Positions 32,781 to 41,686 of a stretch of DNA of 64,000 nt are shown piece by piece. Made by a program: the position numbers and the translations under genes. Source of the DNA: SLRI01 sp942491185 (GTDB taxonomy: Bacteria; Pseudomonadota; Alphaproteobacteria; Geminicoccales; Geminicoccaceae). Under the pieces are notes generated by a model that made no database searches, was not told the DNA's origin, and saw only the letters and a program-made list of their open reading frames with translations. The DNA lies in the NCBI GenBank assembly GCA_942491185.1, contig CALOAB010000020.1, positions 62,001 to 126,000 on the forward strand. Direction: 5' to 3'. Each line of letters starts with the position of its first letter. The stretch's first letter is position 1.

Positions 32781-34955
32781 ATGGCAAAAGTTGTCGTCAT
32801 TGACGACCGGGTTACCAATCGCAACATCCTCACTCGCCTGGCCTTGTCGGTCGAGGAAGGGCTGCAGGTGCAGGCGTTTGCGAGTCCGGTCGAGGCGCTG
32901 ACCCGACTGCAGGGTGGCAATCCGCCTGACCTGATCATCACCGACTACAACATGCCCGAGATGGATGGCGCCACTTTCATCGAGACGCTGCGCGAGCAGC
33001 GCGCCTTCGTCGATGTACCGATCGTCGTCGTCACCGTCTACGAGGATCGCGATTTCTGCTACCGGGCGCTCGATGCCGGGGCCACCGATTTCCTGCTGAG
33101 CCCGGTCGACCATCTCGAGTTTCGCGCCCGCGCCCGCAATCTCCTGACCATGCGTCGCCAGCAGAAGCTCTTGGCCAAGCGCGCCGCCGACCTCGAGCAG
33201 GCGCTGATGGAAAGCCAGGGGCCCAGCTTCGACAACCCGGCGGCGCGGCTGCAGAGCTTTCTCGACCGGGTGCCGATCGCCGTCTCCGCGGTCGACCGCT
33301 TCGGCCGGCTCCGGCTCGTCAATCAGGCGCATGAGGAGCTGTTCGCGCAGCGCCGCGACGACCTGATCGGCCGCTCGCTGCTCGACGCCTTCGGTGACGC
33401 CTTCGCGACGCGGCACGCCGTGCTCGACGAGAAGGTGCTGGAGAGCGGCCGGCCGCTCGCCTCGCCGCGCCAGGAGGTGCTCACCAGCGGCGGTCGGGAG
33501 CGGGACCTGATCAGTGTCAAGGCGCCGATGCTCGACGAGGCGGGCGATGTCGATGGTGTCATGACCTTCGCGCTCGATGTCAGCGAGCTGAAGCTCGACC
33601 GCGGCACCACCGAGCTCGCCGGCCGGACCGACCCCTTGACCGGGCTGATCAGCGCCTCTGCTTTCGAGGACCGGGCCGAGCAGGAGCTGGCCCGCGCCCG
33701 GCGGCAGAACGAGCAGCTCGCCATTCTGATCGTCGATCTCGACCGCTTCAAGGGCATCAACGAGGCCTTCGGCAACAGCTTCGGCGATCGGTTGCTGCGC
33801 GCCGTCGCCGGCCGGCTCGCCGGGCGGCTGCGCGAGACCGACTGCATTGCCAGGCTGCGCTCCGACGAGTTCGTGATCCTCCAGCCGGCGCTGCGGCGCG
33901 CCGACGATTCGGCCGAGCTGGCGCGGCGCCTGGGCGATGCCTTCGCCGAGCCCTTCGTCATCGACAAGGAGGAGGTGCACATCTCGGCCAGCGTCGGCAT
34001 CACGCTCTTCCCGGCGGACGGCAAGTCGATCGGCCCCTTGCTCAAGAACGCCGATCTCGCGATGTATCGGGCCAAGGCATCGGGGCGCGACGCCTACCGC
34101 TTCTTCGCGGCCGAGATGAACCTCGCCGCCAGGCGTGCCGTCACCCTCGAGCGGGAGCTGCGCCAGGCGTTGGCCGGCGACCAGTTCCTCGTCTACTACC
34201 AGCCGCAGATCGAGCTGGCTTCCGGCCGCATCGTGGGCATGGAGGCGCTGGTCCGCTGGAACCACCCGCATCGTGGCATCGTCAGGCCCGGCGAGTTCAT
34301 CGGCCTCGCCGAGGATATCGGGCTGATAGCACCACTCACCGCCTGGGTGATGCGCAGTGCTTGCGTCCAGCATCGCACCTGGCGCGACAAGGGGCTCTTG
34401 GGCATGCAGCTCTCGGTCAACCTGTCGCCCGTGCAGTTCCGCGAGCGCGGCGTCGAGCTGATGATCGAGCGGATTCTCAAGGACACCGGCGTCAATCCGG
34501 CGATGCTCGACATCGAGCTCACCGAGAATGCGGTGATCGAGAACAGCCAGACCGCGACCGCATCGCTGAAATACCTGAACGAGCTGGGCGTGACGCTTTC
34601 CATCGACGATTTCGGCACCGGCTACTCGTCGCTCTCCTACGTCAAGCGGCTGCCGGTGCAGCGGCTCAAGATCGACCAGAGCTTCGTGCAGAACCTGGAG
34701 AACGGCACCTCCGACGAGGTGATCGTGCGCGCCATCATCAATCTCGGCCACAGCCTCGGCCTTCGGGTCATCGGCGAGGGGGTGGAGACCGAGGGGCAGC
34801 TGACCCGTTTGCAGCGCCTGGGTTGCGACGAGGTGCAGGGCGACTACATCTGCCCGGCGCTGAGCGTCGGCGAGTTCGAGCGCCGGCTGGCACTGCGTCA
34901 GCTCAACGCGGCGATCGACGACAGCGTGCTCGATCAGCTCGCACGGATCGACTAG
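32781..34955 (+). CDS. RpfG-like receiver with PAS, degenerate GGDEF and EAL domains
   Basis: The 724-residue protein has a receiver domain with Asp55 in ITDYNMPEMDG. Its pattern DAGATDFLLSPVD then RARARNLLTMRRQQ is like RpfG, but the usual lysine (KPVD) is serine 107. A PAS domain follows at about 155-270, then a GGDEF domain whose signature reads RSDEF, probably inactive as a cyclase. The EAL domain has the working residues: EALVRW, NLSPVQF, ELTENAVIE, DDFGTGYSS, LKIDQSF and EGVETEGQ. It likely breaks down cyclic di-GMP under control of the kinase encoded next. The gap to the kinase gene is about 60 bases, so they form an operon. Confidence 0.85.
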   Translation: MAKVVVIDDRVTNRNILTRLALSVEEGLQVQAFASPVEALTRLQGGNPPDLIITDYNMPEMDGATFIETLREQRAFVDVPIVVVTVYEDRDFCYRALDAGATDFLLSPVDHLEFRARARNLLTMRRQQKLLAKRAADLEQALMESQGPSFDNPAARLQSFLDRVPIAVSAVDRFGRLRLVNQAHEELFAQRRDDLIGRSLLDAFGDAFATRHAVLDEKVLESGRPLASPRQEVLTSGGRERDLISVKAPMLDEAGDVDGVMTFALDVSELKLDRGTTELAGRTDPLTGLISASAFEDRAEQELARARRQNEQLAILIVDLDRFKGINEAFGNSFGDRLLRAVAGRLAGRLRETDCIARLRSDEFVILQPALRRADDSAELARRLGDAFAEPFVIDKEEVHISASVGITLFPADGKSIGPLLKNADLAMYRAKASGRDAYRFFAAEMNLAARRAVTLERELRQALAGDQFLVYYQPQIELASGRIVGMEALVRWNHPHRGIVRPGEFIGLAEDIGLIAPLTAWVMRSACVQHRTWRDKGLLGMQLSVNLSPVQFRERGVELMIERILKDTGVNPAMLDIELTENAVIENSQTATASLKYLNELGVTLSIDDFGTGYSSLSYVKRLPVQRLKIDQSFVQNLENGTSDEVIVRAIINLGHSLGLRVIGEGVETEGQLTRLQRLGCDEVQGDYICPALSVGEFERRLALRQLNAAIDDSVLDQLARID

Positions 34956-35018
34956 AAGGCGGCGGGCATGAGTGGCACGCCGCCTCGATGCTGCCGGGAG
35001 AGCGCTTTTGGGTGAGTG

Positions 35019-37718
35019 ATGACGGTGTTGGCTGAACTGCGGCGATTGATCGACTGGCAGCGCCGCCGGCTCGCCGGCCGTGCCGATACCGAGCACACCC
35101 AGATTCTCATCCGTATCGTCATCACCGCCTTGATGTTCGTCTACATCAACAGCGTCCCGCTCGGTGATGATGCCGACCGCATCATCCGCCAGAGCAGCCT
35201 CATCTACGCCTTTGCCGTCGGCTCCTCGTTGCTCCTCTTCGCACACTTGCTGCTGCGGCCGGCGCCGAGCCCGATCCGCCGGTTCTGCGGCATCGCCACC
35301 GACGCCATCGGGGTCAATGGCGCCATCTATGTCGGCGGCGAAGCGGCAATGCTCTTTTTTCCGTTCCTGCTCTGGTCGATCCTCGGCCACGGCTTTCGCT
35401 ACGGCCGCCTCTATCTCGCGGTCTCCGCCGTCTCCAGCGCCATTTTGTTCATCGGCGTCGTCTTGAACGCGCCCGCCTGGCAGGGCTTCGCTGCGCTGGA
35501 TATCGGCCTGGTGCTGTCGCTGATCATGCTGCCGGCCTATTTCGCCGTGCTGCTCGGCCGCCTCGAGGGCGCGGTCACCAAGGCCGAGGACGCGAGCCGT
35601 GCCAAGAGCCGCTTCCTCGCCACCATGAGCCACGAGTTCAGGACGCCGTTGAACGCCATCATCGGCATGACCGATCTCCTGCGCACGACGCCACTCGATG
35701 CCGAGCAGCGCGACATGGCGACGACGACGCAGAGCGCCGCGCACAGCCTGCTCGCTTTGGTCAACGACGTGCTCGATATCGCCAAGATCGAGGCCGGTCG
35801 TTTCACCCTCGACGAGGAGTCGTTCGATCTCCACGAGCAGCTCGGCAATCTGCGCCGCATGCTGCACCTCGAGGCCCAGGCGCGCGGCCTCTACTTCCGG
35901 CTCCGCGTCGATCCGACCATTCCGTCCGCGTTCATCGGCGGTCGCGGCCCGCTGCATCAGATCCTCGTCAACCTGACCGCCAATGCGATCAAGTTCACGC
36001 GCGAGGGCGGCGTGCTGATCGACGTGCGCGCGCTGGAGCAGGACGAGACGCACATGCGGCTGCGCTTCGAGGTGCACGACACCGGGATCGGCATCGCTGC
36101 CGAGGCGCAGGCGGGCATCTTCGAGAGCTTCGCCCAAGCCGAGGCGGAGACGTCCAGGCGCTACGGCGGCACCGGGCTCGGGCTCGCCATAGCCAAGGAG
36201 TTGACCGATCTCCTGCAGGGCCGGATCGGTGTGGTCAGTGCGCTCGGCCAAGGCTCGAGCTTCTGGATCGAGCTACCGCTGCGGCTGGATGCGGCTGCCG
36301 CCCCGGACTCGAGCGTGGTGGCCGATAGGGCGCTCGATGCGGCCACCACATCGCCTCACGATTCGCGCTCGCTGGTCGTCGTGCTCGGTGGCCCGGCGGC
36401 GAGCGACGCGGCGCAGCTGCGGCTGGAGCGGCTGGGCATCACGTCGCTGGTTGCTGCGGACATCACGACCGCCGTGGACGGCGCTGTCGCCAGCGGCCTC
36501 GCCGCCGTGATCCTCGTGGTCGACGACACGCCAGCCGTCGATATCGAGGCGCTGAGCGAGGCGCTCGACCACCGTCGGCCGAGCGAGCCGGTCGATATCC
36601 TGACCCTGCTCGATCGCCGGGTCGAGCATCTGGCCTTGACCCTGGCCGATCTCGCCACCGCCGACGATGATCGGCTGCTGGAGCGCATGCTCCGCCTGGC
36701 GCTCGCCACCGGCGCTGCCGGCGGCGAGCGGTCGGATACGGTCGAGCTGGTCGCCGACAACCCGGCGCGCTTGCTGCTGGTCGAGGACAACCGCACCAAC
36801 CAGCACGTCATCGGCAAGATCCTGGGGCATGCCGGGCACGATGTCGCGATCGTCGATAGCGGCGAGGCGTGCCTCGAGGCGCTGGAGAAGGAGCGCTACC
36901 AGCTGGTGCTGCTCGATCTCAACATGGTCGGCATGAGCGGCTTCGAGACCCTCAAGATGCTGCGTTTCATGCTGCCGATCGACGAGATCCCGCCCATCGT
37001 CGCACTGACCGCGGATGCCACCGTCGAAACCAGGAACGCCGCGATGTCACTCGGCTTTTCCGACTATGTCACCAAGCCGATCGATGCGCCGGCGCTGCTG
37101 GAGACCATCGATTCGCTGATCGTCGCCAAGGGCTCTATTGGTGCTCAGACCCACCGGCTCGACCGGGCCGACCGCACCGGCGCGCCAGGACCGGCATCGC
37201 CGGCCGAGCTGCGGCGCTCTGACCAGCATGTCGCGGTAGCACCGCTGCGCGAGGGTGCCGAGCCGGCTCAAGTGCTGCGGGCAAAGGGTGGATCGCCCCG
37301 CGAACGTGGTGCTGCAGCACCCTCGCCGCCGGGCCGGGCCGGGGATAGCCCGGTGCTCGATCAGCGGAAGATCGCGACGCTCCTGGAGCTGGATGCCGGT
37401 GACGGCTTCTTTGCGCAAGTGGTGGACGACTATCTCTTGGATGTCGCACAGCTGCAGCGGGAGATGGAGCAGGCATTGGCAAGCGGCGATGCGACCGCTT
37501 TTCGCGATGCGACGCATGCGCTGAAGAGCAGCTCGGCGCATATCGGCGCGCAAGGCGTATTCGAGGCCTGCGTCGGCCTTCGCCATGTCGACGACCATGG
37601 GCTGCTGCTACGTGGACCCGCAGAGCTGCAGCGGCTCGGGCAAGAGATCGACAATGCCCGGCAAGCGCTGCTGCTACATAGAGACGAAGGAGCTGCGCCA
37701 CGCTCGCTGCGTCGATGA
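35019..37718 (+). CDS. RpfC-like hybrid sensor kinase
   Basis: About 899 residues. Five membrane segments lie at about 30-48, 60-80, 92-126, 131-150 and 158-183, a sensor arrangement like that of RpfC. The kinase core has SHEFRTPLNAIIG (phospho-histidine near 205) and ATPase boxes LTANAIKF, DTGIGI and GGTGLGLAI. Next come a degenerate receiver, a complete receiver (LLDLNM, TKPID) and a C-terminal HPt domain with THALKSSSAHIG. In Xanthomonas this architecture senses the fatty-acid signal DSF and passes phosphate to a c-di-GMP regulator. ATG 35019 or the adjacent GTG 35016 starts it. It converges on the rpfF-like gene, 175 bases away. Confidence 0.85.
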   Translation: MTVLAELRRLIDWQRRRLAGRADTEHTQILIRIVITALMFVYINSVPLGDDADRIIRQSSLIYAFAVGSSLLLFAHLLLRPAPSPIRRFCGIATDAIGVNGAIYVGGEAAMLFFPFLLWSILGHGFRYGRLYLAVSAVSSAILFIGVVLNAPAWQGFAALDIGLVLSLIMLPAYFAVLLGRLEGAVTKAEDASRAKSRFLATMSHEFRTPLNAIIGMTDLLRTTPLDAEQRDMATTTQSAAHSLLALVNDVLDIAKIEAGRFTLDEESFDLHEQLGNLRRMLHLEAQARGLYFRLRVDPTIPSAFIGGRGPLHQILVNLTANAIKFTREGGVLIDVRALEQDETHMRLRFEVHDTGIGIAAEAQAGIFESFAQAEAETSRRYGGTGLGLAIAKELTDLLQGRIGVVSALGQGSSFWIELPLRLDAAAAPDSSVVADRALDAATTSPHDSRSLVVVLGGPAASDAAQLRLERLGITSLVAADITTAVDGAVASGLAAVILVVDDTPAVDIEALSEALDHRRPSEPVDILTLLDRRVEHLALTLADLATADDDRLLERMLRLALATGAAGGERSDTVELVADNPARLLLVEDNRTNQHVIGKILGHAGHDVAIVDSGEACLEALEKERYQLVLLDLNMVGMSGFETLKMLRFMLPIDEIPPIVALTADATVETRNAAMSLGFSDYVTKPIDAPALLETIDSLIVAKGSIGAQTHRLDRADRTGAPGPASPAELRRSDQHVAVAPLREGAEPAQVLRAKGGSPRERGAAAPSPPGRAGDSPVLDQRKIATLLELDAGDGFFAQVVDDYLLDVAQLQREMEQALASGDATAFRDATHALKSSSAHIGAQGVFEACVGLRHVDDHGLLLRGPAELQRLGQEIDNARQALLLHRDEGAAPRSLRR

Positions 37719-37893
37719 GCTTGGCCGCACCGGGCATCAAGCAGTTGAGCGCATGGCCGACGGCGAGCGTCGTGGCGCGGTCGGACCAGGAGGCGAGGGC
37801 GATTGTCGACATGACCAGCTCCATTGACGAGCGGCAGTGGCGATTGCCGATGCGACGCCATGTTGCGCCGATGTGGCTGCAGGATCTGGGCGC

Positions 37894-38847
37894 TCAGACC
37901 TTCACGCGCTTTTTTTCCTGGACCCTGGCGAGGCAGTCCATGCGGCGGAGGTCGTCGCCGCTGATCTGCATGGCGAGCTCGACCCAGATGTCGACGATAT
38001 CCAACAGCTCCTGCTTCGGCACGGGATCGACCCGCTTGCAGGCGCGGCGGATGGTGCGCATCGTGGCAAACCGCTGGCCCTGCAGGAGATACTCGCGGAG
38101 TGCCTGCTCGCCCTGGCCAGGCTCCGCCAGGACGTCGACGAGGCCCAGCTCCAGCATTTCCTCGGCCGATCGCGACCGGCCATCCTCGACAAAGGCGCGT
38201 GCCGCCTTCTCGCCGATCTTGCGGACCAGGTACGAATAGCCGCCCATGCCCGGAAAGAGGTTGAAGAGAATTTCCGGCAGACCGAACTTCACGCCTTTCT
38301 CGGCGACGACGATGTCGTTGGTGATCATCGATTCGAGCCCGCCGCCGATGGCGTCGCCGGTGACCAGTGCTGCGGTCAGCACGGGCAGGTCCATGGCATT
38401 GTAGTTGTCGTGGAGGACGTCGATGCAGCGATGCGCGTACTCCGTGAGCCGGCGCTCGTCGCCCGTCCGCACGCAATTGCCGAAGAAGGCGAGGTCGCCG
38501 CCGAGGCTGAAGACGCCCTTCGCCTCTGACGTCCAGACCAGGTACTTGAACGGCATTTCCGCCGGGCTCAGGTAGCTGCACTGCTCTTTGAGGTAGAGCT
38601 GGAAGCTGCGCGAGTCGCTGACCAGTGCCGGCGTATAGCAGCCACGATCTTGATGCTTCATGCGCGCCCAGAGAATGCCACTCTCGGCCTCGAGCGAGGT
38701 CGAGAGCGTCGGCAGCTCGACGTCGAGCTTGGGCTGGCGCAGCGGGACGATCGGGGCTGGTGCGCGCCGCAGCTCAGAGGGCAAGAGATCGAGATTGTCG
38801 TTGACCGCGTCTTGCAGGCCGCGAACGTACGAGTGTGACAGCGCCAT
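37894..38847 (-). CDS. rpfF: RpfF-like DSF synthase (crotonase family)
   Basis: The 317-residue protein belongs to the crotonase fold, with RpfF-type landmarks: YLVWTSEAKGVFSLGGDLAF near the first oxyanion loop, LPVLTAALVTGDAIGGGLES with the conserved glutamate, and FGLPEILFNLFPGMGGYSYL. RpfF hydrolyses an acyl-carrier-protein thioester and forms the cis-2 double bond of DSF-type unsaturated fatty-acid signals. The MALSHSYVRGL start follows a good AGGAGG eight bases upstream. Its neighbours encode a matching RpfC-like sensor and a c-di-GMP output protein. The AT-rich 286-base region upstream (38848-39133) has no gene and should contain its promoter. Confidence 0.88.
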   Translation of the reverse strand: MALSHSYVRGLQDAVNDNLDLLPSELRRAPAPIVPLRQPKLDVELPTLSTSLEAESGILWARMKHQDRGCYTPALVSDSRSFQLYLKEQCSYLSPAEMPFKYLVWTSEAKGVFSLGGDLAFFGNCVRTGDERRLTEYAHRCIDVLHDNYNAMDLPVLTAALVTGDAIGGGLESMITNDIVVAEKGVKFGLPEILFNLFPGMGGYSYLVRKIGEKAARAFVEDGRSRSAEEMLELGLVDVLAEPGQGEQALREYLLQGQRFATMRTIRRACKRVDPVPKQELLDIVDIWVELAMQISGDDLRRMDCLARVQEKKRVKV

Positions 38848-39133
38848 CGTCTTATCCTCCTCGGGTCGATACTTCGCGCACCAAGCGTCGAAGTTTCGAA
38901 TGCTTCGGGAATTTGCAACCAGAGCTTGTGTTCGTCGTCAGGAGTATTGGTTAATTGTTAATGCAGCAACAAGTATCGTTTCGATTTTCTTCTAGATTTC
39001 CAGAAAATGACGATGTTCTTTTCCGTTATTTAAAACGGTTTTTGCTCAATATTTTAGGGATAAGTTGCGAGAGATTTTAGGCGAATGGTCAGTGCGCCGC
39101 CGATCGGCTGGCCCGCGAGACGTGCTCGGCAGG

Positions 39134-39808
39134 TCAGCCCCAGGGGCCGCGGCGGCGATTGACCATCGGCAGCGCCACCACGGCACCGGCGACAAAGCCG
39201 CCGATATGCGCCCACCAGGCGACCCCGGCGCCGTCGGGCGCGCCGAATGCGCTGACCAATTGCGCCGCGAACCAGATGATCAGCAGCCAGAAGGCGCGCA
39301 TCTCGTGCAGCAGCATGAAGCTGAACGGGATGAAGACGACGACGCGTGAGCGCGGAAACAGCACCAGATAGGCGCCCAAGACGCCGGAGATGGCGCCGGA
39401 CGCGCCGACCATCGGGATCGTCGAGCTCGGGTCCGGGGCGATCTGTGCTGCGGCTGCCGCCAGTCCCGCCGCCAGATAGAAGACGGCAAAGCCGCGATGG
39501 CCGAGCCGCTCCTCGACATTATTGCCGAAGATCCAAAGGTAGATGAGGTTGCCGGCGAGGTGCAGCCAGCCGGCATGCAGGAACATCGACGTCACGAAGG
39601 TGAGCCAGGCCGGCACCATGACCAGCCGCGGCGCCAGCTCCGCCGAGCCGGTGACGACGCCTGGGATCAGGCCGAGGCCGAAAATGACCCGTTGCATGCC
39701 GTCGGTGCCGAGCGCCGCCTGCCAGAGAAAGGTGACGACGCAGATCGCGATGACGGCATAGACCACATAAGCGGGCTGCCGTGTCGCGTGCAGATCCTTG
39801 AGCGGTAT
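39134..39808 (-). CDS. rhomboid family intramembrane serine protease, unusual start
   Basis: The 224-residue membrane protein has six or more helices, with the catalytic serine in GASGAISGVLGAY and the histidine in WAHIGGFVAGAVV. HAGWLHLAGNLIYLWIFGNN is the conserved loop-helix. It cuts membrane proteins within the bilayer. No ATG, GTG or TTG stands at the expected start; the natural beginning IPLKDLHATRQPAYVV would start at ATA 39808, which overlaps the preceding gene's stop as TGATA. This looks like a TGATG overlap with the third start base changed. It is coupled to the gamma-carbonic anhydrase-like gene. Confidence 0.8.
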   Translation of the reverse strand: MPLKDLHATRQPAYVVYAVIAICVVTFLWQAALGTDGMQRVIFGLGLIPGVVTGSAELAPRLVMVPAWLTFVTSMFLHAGWLHLAGNLIYLWIFGNNVEERLGHRGFAVFYLAAGLAAAAAQIAPDPSSTIPMVGASGAISGVLGAYLVLFPRSRVVVFIPFSFMLLHEMRAFWLLIIWFAAQLVSAFGAPDGAGVAWWAHIGGFVAGAVVALPMVNRRRGPWG

Positions 39809-40413
39809 CAGCTCGGCGTCTCGAACTTGGGTCGGATATCGGTCAGCGACGGGCAGCGCTTGCGGTTGGGCTCGACCGCGCGCAGCGGTGCGCAGGGCTG
39901 CAGCGTGCGGCGCGACATCTGGGCGAGCTCGCGATACTCGGCCGTGCCCTTGCTCTTCCAGGCGATCTCGGAGGGATCGAGCGGCCGGATGACCCGTGCC
40001 GGGATGCCGGAGACGAGATGGCCCGCCGGCACCTCGAAGCCGGCCTTGACGAAGGCCATGGCGCCGACGAACGCATTCTCGCCGATGACAGCACCGTCCA
40101 TCACCGTGGAATTCATGCCGACAAGTGCGTTCTGGCCGATCCGGCAGCCGTGCAGGACGGCGCCGTGGCCGATATGGCCGTTCGGCTCGATCACGCATTC
40201 CTTGCCGGGAAAGCCGTGCATCACGCAGCTGTCTTGGATGTTGGCGCCTTCCTCGATGACCAGCCGGCCCATGTCGCCGCGCAACGAGACGAAGGGCGCC
40301 ACATAGACGCGAGGGCCGATGATCACGTCGCCGATCACCACGGCCTCCGGGTGAACGAAGGCCGTATCGTCGATCACCGGGCGAATGCCGGCATATTCAT
40401 AAATCCGTCCCAA
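39808..40413 (-). CDS. gamma-carbonic anhydrase family protein
   Basis: The roughly 201-residue protein is built of left-handed beta-helix hexapeptide repeats (IGDVIIGPRVYVAPFVSLRG, then HIGHGAVLHGCRIGQNALVG). Histidines in SCVMHGFPG, GHIGHGAVLHG match the metal ligands of this family, which includes PaaY and YrdA. Whether it hydrates CO2 or splits a thioester is uncertain. TTG 40413 follows GAGGGAGA; the frame is open to 40464. It overlaps the rhomboid gene by one base. Confidence 0.82.
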   Translation of the reverse strand: MGRIYEYAGIRPVIDDTAFVHPEAVVIGDVIIGPRVYVAPFVSLRGDMGRLVIEEGANIQDSCVMHGFPGKECVIEPNGHIGHGAVLHGCRIGQNALVGMNSTVMDGAVIGENAFVGAMAFVKAGFEVPAGHLVSGIPARVIRPLDPSEIAWKSKGTAEYRELAQMSRRTLQPCAPLRAVEPNRKRCPSLTDIRPKFETPS

Positions 40414-40846
40414 GGTGCCGTCTCCCTCTTTGCTTTGCTGGCGTTGCACCAGCGGGCAGAGCACGGCATTGCGGCGACCGCAAGCGGCGGTGGCGACGCG
40501 CGGGCCTCAGGCCTTGCCCAGGGCTCGGCGCGTCGGCGGCAGACGCTGCCCGATCGGAGCGGCGCGCGCGCTGTCGGGGGCGAGCTCGCCGAGTGCCGCG
40601 ACGATCCGCTGCAGCCTTCCGCTCCTCCCGGCGTTCCTGGTGCGGGTGTGCCTGACTCACATAGCCTGCTAGAGGCCAGATCGACCGGCAGCAGCGCCCG
40701 GGCAAGTGGCAGCCTTGTCCCGATCGCGCCTCGATTCGCGCCAGGAGCGCTGCCGAGCCGCCTTGACAGCGGCGGTGTGCGGCGCGGATGCTCTGGCTCT
40801 CGCACGCCTTGCCGGCACCGCCGGTGCCGAGCCAACTGGAGCCTTA
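40414..40846. other. 433-base gap between the gamma-CA-like gene and bacterioferritin
   Basis: The two flanking genes diverge, so both promoters must lie here. A minus-strand frame ending near 40508 (LQRIVAALGELAPDSARAAP) reads plausibly but has no start codon or ribosome site. I do not call it a gene. Confidence 0.35.
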
Positions 40847-41329
40847 ATGAGCAAGAACACCAAAAGTATCGCCAACCTGCAAACAGCTCTCGCCATGGAG
40901 CTGAACGCCGTCCATCAGTATCTGCTGCATGCGCATACCCTCGAGGATTGGGGGTTGGACAAGATGGCCGGCAAGATGCGCGAGGAGATGCAGGAAGAGC
41001 TGGGACATGCCGGCGCCTTCATCGACCGCATCATGTTCCTCGGTGGTGATCCCAAGGTGGCGGCGGCGAAAACGCCGCAGCGGGCGCACACGCTCAAGAG
41101 CATGTTCGAGGAAGACCTCGCCGAGGAGAAAGGTGCTGTTGCCTTCTACACGGAGGCAGCGGAAGCCGCCGTCAAGGACAGCGACATCGGCACGCGCGCG
41201 CTGTTCGAGCGGGTGCTGCTCGACGAGGAGGGCCACACGGCTTGGCTCAACCTGCAGCTCGACCTGCTCGAGCGGATGGGCGAGCCCGCCTATGTCGCGC
41301 GGCACATGTCCGCCCCAGGCGACGTCTGA
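40847..41329 (+). CDS. bacterioferritin-like protein lacking the haem methionine
   Basis: The 160-residue four-helix protein keeps every ferroxidase ligand at the positions known from E. coli Bfr: Glu18, Tyr25, Glu51, His54, Glu94, Glu127 and His130. Position 52, the methionine that holds haem, is leucine (EELGHA). It would oxidise and store iron in a cage of 24 subunits, but probably without haem, or as the haem-poor partner of another subunit. ATG 40847 follows GGAG. Confidence 0.85.
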   Translation: MSKNTKSIANLQTALAMELNAVHQYLLHAHTLEDWGLDKMAGKMREEMQEELGHAGAFIDRIMFLGGDPKVAAAKTPQRAHTLKSMFEEDLAEEKGAVAFYTEAAEAAVKDSDIGTRALFERVLLDEEGHTAWLNLQLDLLERMGEPAYVARHMSAPGDV

Positions 41330-41348
41330 GGCTCTCCCAGGGGGCGCC

Positions 41349-41615
41349 TCAGATGCCGGTGCCGCCCTGCCTGAGCGTCAGCCGGAACACCCCGTCGGGG
41401 TCGGTCGTCTCGTCGAGCTCGAAATCCCGGGCCATGGCGAAATCGGCGAAATCCGAGGGTGCCGCGGGGTCGGTGGCGAGGACGACGAAGATCGTGCCCG
41501 GCGGTGCCAGCTGCATCGCCCGGCGCGCTTCGAGCAGCGGCAGGGGACAGTTGAGCCCGCGCGCATCGACCAGGATGGTGCGCGGGTCGTCTCGGTTGTC
41601 TTGCATCTGGCTCAT
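41349..41615 (-). CDS. TusA/SirA-family sulfur carrier protein
   Basis: This small protein of 88 residues has the family motif DARGLNCPLPLLEARRA with the sulfur-carrying cysteine in CPxP, then VLATDPAAPSDFADF, the usual second half. TusA-type proteins hand sulfur to tRNA or to cofactor enzymes. The start is ATG 41615 or ATG 41606; the frame is open to 41690. It converges with the bacterioferritin gene. Confidence 0.85.
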   Translation of the reverse strand: MSQMQDNRDDPRTILVDARGLNCPLPLLEARRAMQLAPPGTIFVVLATDPAAPSDFADFAMARDFELDETTDPDGVFRLTLRQGGTGI

Positions 41616-41686
41616 CGACGAATGAAAGCGTGCCACTGGGCGAAGCGCAAGCCCCACGGTCCGGTTCACGACGCCTACTGTTCGGC

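Noticed and set aside
32646..36251. 1201-codon open frame on the minus strand
   Set aside because: It lies antisense to the receiver-EAL and RpfC-like genes, whose protein motifs are clear. The frame is a by-product of high GC codon use.
40508..40650. Minus-strand short frame reading LQRIVAALGELAPD
   Set aside because: It follows a stop codon with no start codon or ribosome site.
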